Positions 15,693-24,047 of a stretch of DNA of 38,734 nt are shown here, in pieces. Within the stretch, counting starts at the first letter, position 1; every line of letters begins with the position of its first letter. The translations under genes were made by a program, and so were the position numbers. Source of the DNA: Gammaproteobacteria bacterium (GTDB lineage: Bacteria; Pseudomonadota; Gammaproteobacteria; GCA-001735895); NCBI GenBank assembly GCA_029862125.1, contig JAOTXY010000027.1:1-38734 (forward strand). Reading direction: 5' to 3'. Under the pieces are notes generated by a model. That model was not told the DNA's origin, searched no databases, and saw nothing but the letters and a program-made list of their open reading frames with translations.

Positions 15693-15867
15693 CTATTTTT
15701 CCTCCGCACCGTTAAGGCCGTCTCATCCAGTAGAACACTGGCAACAAGGCGATTATGCAACAAGGCGATGACCAGTGGAGATTTTTTCCGCAAAAATCGA
15801 CAGGCTGCAAAGCCGTGACAATCGAAATTTGGGTAACTCATCATTGGCGATGGTTGAGGGTGCCCAC

Positions 15868-15891
15868 GTCATGCCGGGCTTGACCCGGCAT
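15868..15891. repeat. REP-like hairpin
   Basis: GTCATGCCGGG-cttga-CCCGGCATC, nearly identical to the copy after gshA at 1353-1376. It lies in the 214-bp gap 15693-15906, just past the stop of the minus-strand lipoprotein gene, where it could serve as that gene's 3' hairpin. The rest of the gap shows nothing recognisable. Confidence 0.75.
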
Positions 15892-15906
15892 CTTGTGAGC
15901 CAAATC

Positions 15907-16305
15907 TTACATGTCCGCGCTTCCCTGTTCGAAATAGGCCGAAAGCGATCCCTGCGGGCTAATCTCGAGGACACCGCGCAATGGAAACATCGTGTCCATT
16001 GTCGCGGGCACCTCGAGCACAAATTCATTTGTCTGGCGGGCGGAATTGCCGAACACCCAGGTAATCCGGATCGGGTTTTTCATGTATCGGCGGCTGGGAA
16101 TCTTGTTTGAACAAATTCCAAGCGGTGCAATATTACCGCAACTAAACCCGCGGCCTGTTTCGCTCACGCTGATCTGCACGTCCTGGATCAGTTCACGCGT
16201 TTTATTGGCAATCAAAATTTCATTGTAAAAATATTGCGGCTCTTTAACGGTCGCACAGGCCGACAAAAATATCCCGAGCATCAGAATCGTGTATATTTTT
16301 ATCAT
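15907..16305 (-). CDS. Hypothetical lipoprotein
   Basis: Predicted lipoprotein of 132 residues with a clear signal peptide and lipobox (IFLSAC, lipidated Cys17). The mature part contains a beta-rich domain: EILIANKTRELIQDVQISVSETGRGFSCGNIAPLGICS, two cysteines likely to form a disulfide in the periplasm, and VFGNSARQTNEFVLEVPATM. I do not recognise a characterised family; the pattern resembles small immunoglobulin-like envelope lipoproteins. Its ATG overlaps the TTG that opens the fragment on the other strand by one base. A REP-like hairpin follows its stop. Confidence 0.7.
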   Translation of the reverse strand: MIKIYTILMLGIFLSACATVKEPQYFYNEILIANKTRELIQDVQISVSETGRGFSCGNIAPLGICSNKIPSRRYMKNPIRITWVFGNSARQTNEFVLEVPATMDTMFPLRGVLEISPQGSLSAYFEQGSADM

Positions 16306-16529
16306 TGTTAAAACCTGCTAATCTCTCGCCCGCTAAATTCAACCAGAAAATTGATCAGATTGCTTTTCGCCTGGAATTGCAACGCGATGACCAGGGTAAC
16401 GAGAAAATCGCCTGGCATGGCCTGGTTGATGGCAAACTACAGACGATATACGTTGATCCCTATACCAGTTTCTGGAAACGCTTCGGCGTCGGCTTTATGC
16501 GAATTATCCCGATTGAATCGCAGATTTAA
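16305..16529 (+). pseudogene. Remnant of a phospholipase D/cardiolipin synthase C-terminus
   Basis: A 74-codon frame opening at TTG 16305, without a plausible SD. From about residue 14 it reads KIDQIAFRLELQRDDQGNEKIAWHG, then a Tyr-Val-Asp-Pro segment and FWKRFGVGFMRIIPIESQI to the stop. This pattern (AyRLEL, L.W, Y..EP.TSFW.RF, lPIE.qL) is how ClsC/YmdC-type PLD-superfamily cardiolipin synthases end. No HKD motif or other part of such an enzyme is present upstream; that space is taken by the opposing lipoprotein gene. I interpret it as the last ~65 codons of a decayed gene. A genuine small protein is the alternative. Confidence 0.5.
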
Positions 16530-16557
16530 GGAGCCATTAAGGTGACTGCCACTAATT

Positions 16558-17445
16558 CTAGAAATAATAGCTTCCAAATAGCAAGAATCCGCGATTACTA
16601 TCGGACAAGCTGCCGCTCCAGTCGCCGTCATCAGCGTCCAGGTCGGTGCTGGTTCTCGCGATACCCAGGCCCAGTGCAAAACCACTAACATATCTGTACT
16701 CGACGTTGAGTTCGTAATTCAGCAATGTGCCTTCCAGTGCATCGTCAATATCGATAAAAAAAGTTTCGGAAAGGTAATGCACCGACCAGTTTGGATTGAT
16801 TTTATAAGCCAGGCGAAAGCCAAAGGTCGGCAATGGCGCGCTGACATCTGACGCTGAAGACGCAGCACCGCTGGCAAGACTGGTTTCAAAGTCATAACTA
16901 TTTATGTTCAGCCCCGCCGACAGGCTTAGCTCAACCGTGGGCGAATGGTAAAACGAATAAGCGTAGCCTAATCTTAACAGGTCAAACTTGAACTGGGATT
17001 TTACCAGGTCACCAACGACATATGACTCATCCCCGATGTCGATGTCAATATCGATTATTTCCGAGCCCTTGCGGTCGGTGCTAAAGGTCGAAAAGTCGAT
17101 GCGATGACGCTCGTTGAATCGATAGTAAGCGTCGATTCTGGCTGTCGAAACGCTATCATCGCCTCCCAGGTCACTGTCAAAACTGACCGAGGTGCCAACC
17201 CCAGAGGAGCCGAAAACTGCAAAGTCTGTATCTGCCGAGGTGATATTATACGAGGACAGGCGAACCATAAATTTTTCCGAGAAAGCCACGTCCTTCAAAT
17301 TTTCAGCCGCCAGTGTGTTTGTCACCAGCAGGCTGGATAACAGCGAAATTGTGGCACTGCGAACGGTTAACCTTGGAAGATTACATCTGAAATAAACCAC
17401 TACCGCGGCCTCACGAATCAGAATTGAGAATCGAATATAACGCAT
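16558..17445 (-). CDS. Outer-membrane beta-barrel protein
   Basis: Predicted outer-membrane barrel of unknown function. The signal peptide is SATISLLSSLLVTNTLAAEN, cleaved near LAA. The frame is open upstream to the ATG at 17445, but a GTG at 17400 would give a more compact signal sequence, so the start is uncertain. The mature protein alternates hydrophobic and polar residues (ARIDAYYRFNERHRIDFSTFST, FDLLRLGYAYSFYHSPTVELSLSAGLNI, NYELNVEYRYVSGFALGLGIAR) and ends in FGSYYF, a standard barrel-assembly C-terminus. Loops are rich in Asp. About eight to ten strands are likely. It is divergent from the Omp85-type gene, 62 bp away. Confidence 0.75.
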   Translation of the reverse strand: MRYIRFSILIREAAVVVYFRCNLPRLTVRSATISLLSSLLVTNTLAAENLKDVAFSEKFMVRLSSYNITSADTDFAVFGSSGVGTSVSFDSDLGGDDSVSTARIDAYYRFNERHRIDFSTFSTDRKGSEIIDIDIDIGDESYVVGDLVKSQFKFDLLRLGYAYSFYHSPTVELSLSAGLNINSYDFETSLASGAASSASDVSAPLPTFGFRLAYKINPNWSVHYLSETFFIDIDDALEGTLLNYELNVEYRYVSGFALGLGIARTSTDLDADDGDWSGSLSDSNRGFLLFGSYYF

Positions 17446-17507
17446 CGATATTGCTATTTAAACTGCTTCGAGTAATTTAGGACATATTAGTATTGGCGCA
17501 CACCTAA

Positions 17508-18767
17508 ATGGACCAACACCCTTGTTTAACAAGCGTACTGATGGCTACAATACTGCTACTACCCGCAGGTTCATGTGTTGCCGATTTGATCGTGCGTGAA
17601 CTGGGGCGTGAGAATGGCGAACCCACACCCTATGCAGTCCCTTATGCATTCGCCTCCGAGGCAATGGGTTTTGTGCTCGGGATTGGCGGCGGCATCAGCG
17701 GGCTACCGCAGGAACAAAACAGCTTCATTGCAACTGCCCTGGTCAGCGACGAGGACGCCGCCGCGGTTTACGCCTATTTCAACGACTACCAGTTTTCCGA
17801 TATTCCGCGCCTGTTTCTCGATGCCAGTATCGGGCTTGGGGATTTTCCACAGCAGCGTGCTTATATCGAACCTGCACCGCCGGGTGACGACCCTCCTGCC
17901 GGTAGTAACGATTCTGCATCGAATAATTATCTGAATGCCGAGGGTTACTCGAACTGGATCGAGCTCGATTTCAAGTACGTGCTCGATATCGGCCACGCCA
18001 AGTATACCCCGATCAATATTTACACGCTCAGCAATGGTTTGCTGGTCGGCGGCGCCAGTGGCGGCGGCGTCTTTAATCCTTTTAAATCAGGCCGCAGCTA
18101 TGTCCAGGCCTCGCTGTTTCATCACGATCGTGACTACGACGATTTCACATCCTCGCTTCGCCTTAAAACCACGGGTTTCGGTTTATCGTACAAATACGAC
18201 AACACCGATTTCCCAGTGAATCCCAGCAACGGCAGTATCCTCAACATTGGAATCAAGCATGATCCGGGATTTTACGACGACGAAAGCTGGACCGTCGGCG
18301 AGATTGAATTCAGCCATTTTATCAACCTACCGAGTAATGAATACACTGAGCAGCGGGTCCTCGCAATCAACACCTGGGCAGCTCATACGTTCAGCGACGA
18401 TTTCCCGCCCCACTACTACGGAGTTACCCTCGGCGGCCTGTATCGACTGCGCGCGTACCCGATCGAACGCTTCCACGATACCAGCGCAATCTATTACTCG
18501 GCCGAGTATCGGGTCATCCCCAAATCCGACTTATTACGCAAGCTTACCTGGCTCGATTTTGTTAACCTGCAGTGGTGGGAAGTCGCTACTTTTGTGGAAA
18601 TTGGGCGGGTCGCTCCCGAGTGGGATTTCGACGAGTTGCATGACTCGATGAAATCCGATATTGGTATAAGTTTTCGTGTCATGGCCAACAACGATATTGG
18701 TCGCCTCGACCTGGTCTGGTCGGAAGATGACGCCGCAGCCTGGTTAATGTATGGACATCCGTTCTGA
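17508..18767 (+). CDS. Omp85/BamA-type surface-antigen barrel without POTRA domains
   Basis: Outer-membrane protein of 419 residues that looks like the C-terminal barrel (Bac_surface_Ag) of the Omp85/BamA/TamA superfamily. The signal sequence MDQHPCLTSVLMATILLLPAGSCVA precedes the mature part. Recognisable pieces are PYAFASEAMGFVLGIGGG, TGFGLSYKYDNTDFPVNPSNGSILNIGI (a barrel repeat in this family), YYGVTLGGLYRLRAYPIERFHDTSAIYYSAEYR, which corresponds to the conserved G-G-x-x-x-xRGY region, and the final WLMYGHPF. There is no room for POTRA repeats, so it is a short stand-alone barrel. Its last 17 bases overlap the start of pldA in another frame, indicating coupled expression. Function is unknown; a role in outer-membrane lipid or protein traffic is inference. 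Confidence 0.8.
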   Translation: MDQHPCLTSVLMATILLLPAGSCVADLIVRELGRENGEPTPYAVPYAFASEAMGFVLGIGGGISGLPQEQNSFIATALVSDEDAAAVYAYFNDYQFSDIPRLFLDASIGLGDFPQQRAYIEPAPPGDDPPAGSNDSASNNYLNAEGYSNWIELDFKYVLDIGHAKYTPINIYTLSNGLLVGGASGGGVFNPFKSGRSYVQASLFHHDRDYDDFTSSLRLKTTGFGLSYKYDNTDFPVNPSNGSILNIGIKHDPGFYDDESWTVGEIEFSHFINLPSNEYTEQRVLAINTWAAHTFSDDFPPHYYGVTLGGLYRLRAYPIERFHDTSAIYYSAEYRVIPKSDLLRKLTWLDFVNLQWWEVATFVEIGRVAPEWDFDELHDSMKSDIGISFRVMANNDIGRLDLVWSEDDAAAWLMYGHPF

Positions 18768-19695
18768 ATACCTGAAATTGTGTGTGACCTGTTTCTGCCT
18801 GGTTGTGCTGCTGCTCGCGAGCCCGTTACTGATGGCTCAGGCGGCCGATGCAGAACCGGAGGCCGAGGAGACCGGCTCGCTGGTTAAAGAACGCATCAAG
18901 CGCGAGCGCGAGGCACAGGATAACCGCGCGGTTTTGCTCGCGCATAAACGCAACTATGTGCTGCCACTAACCTACGCCGATCAACCCAACGACGATGTAT
19001 TCGAGGCGGGGAGCAGCGATTTTGGCGAAGATCTCGACAATCTCGAAATACAGTTTCAGCTCAGCCTCAAGGCACCGATAGCCGAAGGATTATTTACCGA
19101 GGAGGACGTACTGTTTTTCGGTTTCACCGTGCGGGCCTTCTGGCAGGCCTACAACCAGGAAATATCTGCGCCGTTTCGCGAAACCAACTACGAACCTGAA
19201 ATCTACTGGGCCACCCCGGTACCCTGGGAAATCCTCGGTGGTGATGCCAGCTTCGTCGCAATAGGTCTGTCGCACCAGTCGAATGGTCGCAGCCTGCCGT
19301 TTTCACGTAGCTGGAACCGGCTCTACGCGGGAATTGCCTGGGAACGCTGGCGCTACGTCTTTGCCCTGAAAGCCTGGTGGCGCATTCCCGAGGACGATAA
19401 AGACGATCCGCTCGATCCGGACGGTGATGACAACCCGGATATCGAGGATTACCTCGGCAACTTCGAGTTTACCGTCGCCTATCGGAAATTCGATCAAGAG
19501 GTGGCGGTCATGCTGCGCAACAATCTCGACAGCGACGAAAATCGAGGTGCGATTCAGGTCGACTGGACCTTTCCCCTGCACCGACGCTTTCGCGGCTACG
19601 TTCAGTATTTCAACGGCTATGGCGAAAGCCTGATCGATTACAACGCCGACATCGAGCGTATCGGTATCGGCATCCTGCTGTCGGATTTACTATAG
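18751..19695 (+). CDS. pldA: Outer-membrane phospholipase A (OMPLA)
   Basis: Outer-membrane enzyme with phospholipase A1/A2 and lysophospholipase activity, active as a calcium-dependent dimer and used to clear phospholipids misplaced in the outer leaflet. The signal peptide ends near MAQA (residues 28-31). The catalytic triad is intact: H175 and S177 in GLSHQSNGRS, N189 in SRSWNRLY; the Ser-Asn spacing of 12 equals that of E. coli OMPLA (144/156). The barrel follows with EPEIYWATPVPW, YAGIAWERWRYVFALKAWWRIPED and an Asp-rich loop at about 212-225. A charged linker (EAEETGSLVKERIKREREAQ, about 37-56) precedes the barrel and is unusual. The gene overlaps the Omp85-type gene by 17 bp. Confidence 0.95.
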   Translation: MDIRSEYLKLCVTCFCLVVLLLASPLLMAQAADAEPEAEETGSLVKERIKREREAQDNRAVLLAHKRNYVLPLTYADQPNDDVFEAGSSDFGEDLDNLEIQFQLSLKAPIAEGLFTEEDVLFFGFTVRAFWQAYNQEISAPFRETNYEPEIYWATPVPWEILGGDASFVAIGLSHQSNGRSLPFSRSWNRLYAGIAWERWRYVFALKAWWRIPEDDKDDPLDPDGDDNPDIEDYLGNFEFTVAYRKFDQEVAVMLRNNLDSDENRGAIQVDWTFPLHRRFRGYVQYFNGYGESLIDYNADIERIGIGILLSDLL

Positions 19696-19766
19696 CCCAT
19701 GCAACGGCCTTCGTTTTCCGGTAGTCTAGCCGCACAACGCAAATACTAATAATCAAGCGGGGCCGC

Positions 19767-22112
19767 GTGCGAATAAGAAAGCCTGTTTTCAGATCCGTCC
19801 AATTACTGCCTGGGCTGTTGTTTTGCTGGATATTCCTCGGCATTTCATCGCCGGTTTCGGCGCAAATGGTACCACCGGACAGAGATGAATCCGCCGCTGT
19901 CGAGATCCCCGAGAACCTGACCCGGGAGCAGGTGCGTGACCTGATCGCGCGCCTGTCCGATGATCAGGTGCGCAAACTGATTATTAACCAGCTCGACAAG
20001 GCAGCAATCGATGAGGAGCAGGCCGCGCTCGAAACCGCGTACGTCGGGCATCTGCGCGAGGGCATCCACTCTGCCAAGCGATCACTCGTGCGTGTATTTA
20101 CATCCGAAGACTCGATTCATGCGCTACCGGCAAAAATCTGGCACGGGATTACTGACAATGGCCGCACCAGCGGTACCTTCCTGCTGTTTCAACTCCTGGG
20201 CTTGTTATTTGCGGGATTTGCGGTCGAGCGATTGGCCAAAGGAATACTGGAAAGAACGACATCGAAACCGGTCGAGTTCGCGAGCCTGGGTAAGAAATTC
20301 GACCTGGCCTGCCTCGGCACGGCGCTGGGCCTGGTCGAGCTGGGAGCTTTTGCCGCTGGAGCCTATATTTTCGTTGCGATTTCGAGCCAGCACGCCCCTG
20401 CGGCACAAAGTTTCTGGCACGAGGTGATCATGTGCGTGTTGTTGATAAAACTGGTGCTGCTGGCAGTGCGCCAGGTCGCCGCCCCGAGTCGGCCCGAAGC
20501 GCGTCTGGTGATGATTACCGACGGTACCGCTCGGCAAGCCTGGGGCTGGGCGCTAATCCTGATGGCATCGATGGTCCTGCCGCTGCCCCTGATTCAGATA
20601 GCCGTTGAGTACAGCGCCAACGCCGACGAGGATCTGTTTCTGAATATTTTATTCCGCAGCATTTTCATAGTCGCAATCATCGTGCTGATCTTTCACCTGC
20701 GCCACTACGGCGCCGGGCTGATTGCGGGTGATCGTGAAAACGTCGGCGCAATGCGCCAAACGCTCGCACGAATCTGGTGGATGCTGGCGATCGTTTACAT
20801 AATACTGATCTGGCTCATGGCAATGGGGAAACGCGCCGCCACCGGCGAATCGTCGATGTTGCCGGGCCTCGGCAGCCTGGCTCTGTTCGCCGCAATTCCC
20901 TTCCTCGACATGGGACTAAAACAACTGGTGAACTGGTATTTTGAACCCAAACCCAACGACAACGAAGCCAGTGATGAAGCCTCGAGCGTAGACATTGCCG
21001 AGAGTGAAACTGCCATCGAGGCAGAAGCGCAACTCACAGCCAGTGCCGAAGAAGAGGTATCCGTGCCGCAAATCGAGGCCGGCTACAAAGCCATCGCGCT
21101 ACGCAAGCTCAGGGTGTTGCTGGTGCTCGCGTTGCTGGCAGTTTTCGTGCGCCTTTGGAACATTGATGTTGTGGCACTCACAGCACAACTGGTTGGCCAA
21201 CGTTTTGCGGGTGCGCTGTTCGATATCAGCCTGACGATTCTTCTGGCCTGGGCCCTATGGGGGGTTATCCGCATTTCGATCGAACGCAGGCTCGAAGAGG
21301 AAAAGGGACCCGAGACCGAAACCGAGGAAATCGAAGCCGGCGGCCTCGGCGGGACGCGTACCGAGACTATCCTGCCGTTGATCCGTGCCTTCATTAAGAT
21401 CACGTTGATCGTCATGACCGTGATGGTCTGCCTGTCGGCGCTCGGGGTTAACATTGGCCCGCTGATCGCCGGAGCCGGTGTGGTCGGTCTCGCAATCGGG
21501 TTTGGCGCACAAACGCTGGTGCGCGATATCGTCTCCGGATTTTTCTACTTGATGGACGACGCGTTTCGCATCGGCGAGTATGTCGTCATCGACCAGATTC
21601 GCGGTACGGTGGAAAAAATTTCGGTGCGCTCGTTTCAGCTGCGTCACCATAACGGTCCCGTGCATACCATCCCCTATGGCGAGATCCGCAGCCTGACCAA
21701 CTGGAGCCGCGACTGGGCGATCATGAAATGCGAGCTGCGCGTTCCGTTCGAAACCGATATCGAGAAAGTACGCAAGATGATCAAGAAGATTGGCATCGAA
21801 ATGATGGAAGACCCGCAGTGGGGGCCACTCATGCTGGGCCCGGTTAAATCGCAAGGCGTCAACCGCATGGACGATTCGGCGCTGATCATCCGCTTCAAGT
21901 TCATGGCGGTGCCGGGACAACAGTATTTGATCCGACGCGAGGCGTTTGCGCGCATCCAGCGCGCCTTCGAAGCCGCAGGCATCCACTTCGCACCGCGGCG
22001 CGTGCTGGTCGAGGCGACCACACCGAAGGAAGCGGTCGAGGCCGCGGGCGCGGTGCTCGATCAGGAAGTCGAAGGACAGAAAGGCGCGGCGCACAAAGCC
22101 GACGAGCCCTGA
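19767..22112 (+). CDS. MscS-family mechanosensitive channel, large type
   Basis: Inner-membrane channel of 781 residues, much longer than MscS (~286) and closer to the multi-helix YbdG/YbiO/MscK-like members. It starts at a GTG, and a signal sequence runs to SPVSAQ (about residue 32). The periplasmic domain at about 35-115 includes NLTREQVRDLIARLSDDQVRKLI. There are about eight hydrophobic helices, then the pore helix at about 565-590 (GAGVVGLAIGFGAQTLVRDIVSGFFYLMDD, with the Gly/Ala-packed face of MscS TM3). The beta domain DDAFRIGEYVVIDQIRGTVEKISVRSFQLR and the alpha/beta cytosolic vestibule to about 760 follow. An acidic cytosolic loop lies at about 393-435. It should gate on membrane tension and release osmolytes. 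The paralogous lipoprotein gene follows closely. Confidence 0.93.
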   Translation: MRIRKPVFRSVQLLPGLLFCWIFLGISSPVSAQMVPPDRDESAAVEIPENLTREQVRDLIARLSDDQVRKLIINQLDKAAIDEEQAALETAYVGHLREGIHSAKRSLVRVFTSEDSIHALPAKIWHGITDNGRTSGTFLLFQLLGLLFAGFAVERLAKGILERTTSKPVEFASLGKKFDLACLGTALGLVELGAFAAGAYIFVAISSQHAPAAQSFWHEVIMCVLLIKLVLLAVRQVAAPSRPEARLVMITDGTARQAWGWALILMASMVLPLPLIQIAVEYSANADEDLFLNILFRSIFIVAIIVLIFHLRHYGAGLIAGDRENVGAMRQTLARIWWMLAIVYIILIWLMAMGKRAATGESSMLPGLGSLALFAAIPFLDMGLKQLVNWYFEPKPNDNEASDEASSVDIAESETAIEAEAQLTASAEEEVSVPQIEAGYKAIALRKLRVLLVLALLAVFVRLWNIDVVALTAQLVGQRFAGALFDISLTILLAWALWGVIRISIERRLEEEKGPETETEEIEAGGLGGTRTETILPLIRAFIKITLIVMTVMVCLSALGVNIGPLIAGAGVVGLAIGFGAQTLVRDIVSGFFYLMDDAFRIGEYVVIDQIRGTVEKISVRSFQLRHHNGPVHTIPYGEIRSLTNWSRDWAIMKCELRVPFETDIEKVRKMIKKIGIEMMEDPQWGPLMLGPVKSQGVNRMDDSALIIRFKFMAVPGQQYLIRREAFARIQRAFEAAGIHFAPRRVLVEATTPKEAVEAAGAVLDQEVEGQKGAAHKADEP

Positions 22113-22124
22113 GCAGAATTTCGC

Positions 22125-22172
22125 ATGAGCGACTCCGACAAACCAGTAAATCGACCCAGTAACAACCCATGA
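22125..22172 (+). CDS. Possible 15-codon leader ORF coupled to the lipoprotein
   Basis: ATG at 22125 opens a 15-codon frame (MSDSDKPVNRPSNNP) whose TGA overlaps the lipoprotein start codon in an ATGA arrangement. The lipoprotein ATG itself has no visible SD, so ribosomes finishing this frame could reinitiate there. It may be only a chance frame. Confidence 0.3.
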   Translation: MSDSDKPVNRPSNNP

Positions 22173-22777
22173 ATAAATCCATCTTGATAAAAGCAGCTAC
22201 CCTGGCCCTGACAGTGCTCGTGATAGCGGGCTGTGCGAACACGAAGCCAATTGGAGAGTGGAGTAACAAGAGCTTTTCAGGTAATTTGAACAACATTCTG
22301 ATTATCGGTGTTACCTCGCGCTCAGACCGTCGACAGGTATTCGAGGCTAAGTTTGTCGAAGGGCTCGCGGCATTGAAAGTTAAAGCAACCCCGAGTTATG
22401 AACTTATTGAGTCTTCCTTGTACCTGTCACGCGCGGTTGTCGAAAATGCGATCAAGGGGCAAGATATCGAGGCTGTTCTGGTCACACGCATCGCGGGCGT
22501 CAAGGAAAAGGAAGTTTACCGCGCACCGGACAACCAGGATGAAAATCTAAGCTATTTCAGTTACTACGATAAGTCCTTCCACCAGGCAAACGATGGCTAC
22601 ACCGCGCAGTACCGTACAGTAGCACTTGAAACCAATCTCTACGATACCGAATCGGGCGATCTGGTCTGGTCGATGCAATCAGAGACCATGGATGCTTCAC
22701 AGCCCCGCCAGGTGATCGAAGATCAGATCGAGTTAACGATCAATACCCTGGCCAAACGTGGTTTGATCGGCGAATAA
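22169..22777 (+). CDS. Uncharacterised lipoprotein, paralogue of the one at 7589
   Basis: Lipoprotein of 202 residues with lipobox LVIAGC (Cys22, the same position as in its paralogue at 7589-8203). Shared segments include NILIIG...RSDRRQVFE, ALKVKATPSYELIESSLYLSR, AIKGQDIEAVLVTRIAGVKEKEVYRAP and LVWSMQSE, with about half of all aligned residues identical. The Tyr/His-rich insert of the other copy is replaced by a segment rich in Asn, Asp and Tyr. Even at DNA level a 19-base stretch in the LVWSMQSE region is identical. It sits 56 bp downstream of the MscS-family gene, probably in the same transcript, whereas the paralogue precedes a K+ channel. No known function. Confidence 0.82.
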   Translation: MNKSILIKAATLALTVLVIAGCANTKPIGEWSNKSFSGNLNNILIIGVTSRSDRRQVFEAKFVEGLAALKVKATPSYELIESSLYLSRAVVENAIKGQDIEAVLVTRIAGVKEKEVYRAPDNQDENLSYFSYYDKSFHQANDGYTAQYRTVALETNLYDTESGDLVWSMQSETMDASQPRQVIEDQIELTINTLAKRGLIGE

Positions 22778-22796
22778 GAAAATAGGGGAAAGGCTA

Positions 22797-23051
22797 CTAG
22801 TTTCTTAATGAGCCGCCTCGAATTACCGTTTCGGGCAACTCATCCGGCAAAGGGCTAGCATGCATATATTTAATGTTGTTGGTCGGTATCACGTATAATT
22901 TCTCATCGACCTCGATAGCGATCTGGTTGGCTTCTATCGCCTCCTGAACTCGTTTTGCCAGTAACAAGGGGTTGCCTCCCTGCTCCGGGAAATTAATCGA
23001 CATGTCACTGCCATCCATAAAGTAAATGGTTAACAGTCTTTTGTTATCCAT
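22797..23051 (-). CDS. Small conserved-looking hypothetical protein
   Basis: An 84-residue cytosolic protein with no family that I can name. Its sequence is typical of a real small protein: a beta strand LLTIYFMDGSDMSINFPEQG, a helix PLLLAKRVQEAIEANQIAIEVD, another strand KLYVIPTNNIKYMHASPLP and a short tail ending GGSLRN. This beta-alpha-beta layout recalls short proteins that bind a partner or ligand. An AGGAGTGACTG sequence precedes the ATG, giving a plausible SD. It lies downstream of the MBL-fold gene on the same strand, but a REP hairpin at 23109-23134 separates them, and it is convergent with the lipoprotein gene. Confidence 0.7.
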   Translation of the reverse strand: MDNKRLLTIYFMDGSDMSINFPEQGGNPLLLAKRVQEAIEANQIAIEVDEKLYVIPTNNIKYMHASPLPDELPETVIRGGSLRN

Positions 23052-23108
23052 ACAGTCACTCCTGTATCAGTAAGTTTCAGGGAGATAAAAATTTCTCGCT
23101 CATAAATC

Positions 23109-23134
23109 GTCATTCCCGCTTACGCGGGAATGAC
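23109..23134. repeat. REP-like perfect hairpin
   Basis: GTCATTCCCGC-ttac-GCGGGAATGAC, a fully self-complementary unit of the window's repeat family, lies just past the stop of the MBL-fold gene. It could stabilise or end that transcript. Confidence 0.8.
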
Positions 23135-23144
23135 ATCTTAAATA

Positions 23145-23975
23145 TTAATACACCGCGCCGGATTCTTTCAGGTGGCGCGCCATGCCCTGTACATTGAGCT
23201 CGCGCCACTGGTCGTAGGAGCCCCAGTCTTTATATTTAGCCATTGTTACGCTGGTTTTGAGTTCGTCGACTGACTTTCCAGCCTTTAACCCCTTGAGCAC
23301 CGATGCGCGCAATTCCTCGAGATAAACCAGGCCTGCAGCTACATCTCGCTTATTACCAACCGGGCCATGCCCACCGATCAGGAAATCGAAATCGAGTGCA
23401 TTGACCTTTTTGACCTGCTCGATCCAGTGATCGACGTTGGAGCCCGGAAAGTCGCGGTAAAACAGTCGCTTGGCACTGACTGCATCGACGACGAATGCTA
23501 CGTCATCGGGGCGCACCACGGTGGCTATCAGGTCGTTGCCATGGCCGGGTCCGAGATAGGTCAATTCGAAAGTTTTGCTGCCCACGGTAAAGCTGGTTTT
23601 ATCGTCGAAGCGCATCGTCGGCTCCATCAAATCAATATCCTCCGGCGCGTTCCGATGTGCAATCACGTTCGGCACATCGCCGTATTCGGTGCCACCGGAA
23701 GCATGATCACCGTGGCTATGGCTGTAAATCAGGTGCGTAATCGGCTCATCGGTAATCTTGGCGATTTCGGCCTTGAGCCACCTTGCAGCCTCTTGATTGA
23801 TCGGATCAGTTACTACTACACCCTCCCCGGTTACAACAAACATGTTCACATGGAATTTATTTTGAAAGCGGTAAACGTCACCGGTGACACGCGTGATTTC
23901 GCGCTTGACGTCCTGTGCAAACGCAGCGCTCGTGCCCAAAGACAGTATTACCAATGTCATGAGTAGTCGTTTCAT
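23145..23975 (-). CDS. Secreted MBL-fold metallo-hydrolase
   Basis: Periplasmic metallo-beta-lactamase-fold hydrolase of 276 residues. The start at 23975 is favoured by GGAGG nine bases upstream and an immediate signal peptide (MKRLLMTLVILSLGTSAAFA, 20 residues). The longer open frame reaching 24068 overlaps the divergent gene. The metal-binding signature is HSHGDH in LIYSHSHGDHASGGTEYGD, with a second-site His in PGHGNDLIA and the C-terminal GGHGP. The phrases VYRFQNKFHVNMFVVTGEGVVVTDPINQEAA and FLIGGHGPVGNKRDV match the SoxH/quinoprotein-associated MBL subgroup. Substrate is not predictable; classical beta-lactamase activity is unlikely. The divergent gene encodes a redox-type cyclase, 72 bp away. 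Confidence 0.87.
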   Translation of the reverse strand: MKRLLMTLVILSLGTSAAFAQDVKREITRVTGDVYRFQNKFHVNMFVVTGEGVVVTDPINQEAARWLKAEIAKITDEPITHLIYSHSHGDHASGGTEYGDVPNVIAHRNAPEDIDLMEPTMRFDDKTSFTVGSKTFELTYLGPGHGNDLIATVVRPDDVAFVVDAVSAKRLFYRDFPGSNVDHWIEQVKKVNALDFDFLIGGHGPVGNKRDVAAGLVYLEELRASVLKGLKAGKSVDELKTSVTMAKYKDWGSYDQWRELNVQGMARHLKESGAVY

Positions 23976-24047
23976 TACTTGTTCCCTCCTTTCGGTTTTA
24001 TCGGTTGTGATATCTCGGACCCGCGTTTTCTGATTTAATTCCGGGTC

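Noticed and set aside
21255-22094. A 279-codon minus-strand open frame inside the MscS-family gene
   Set aside because: Lies antisense to the conserved pore and cytosolic domains; no family features, and the plus-strand protein is certain.
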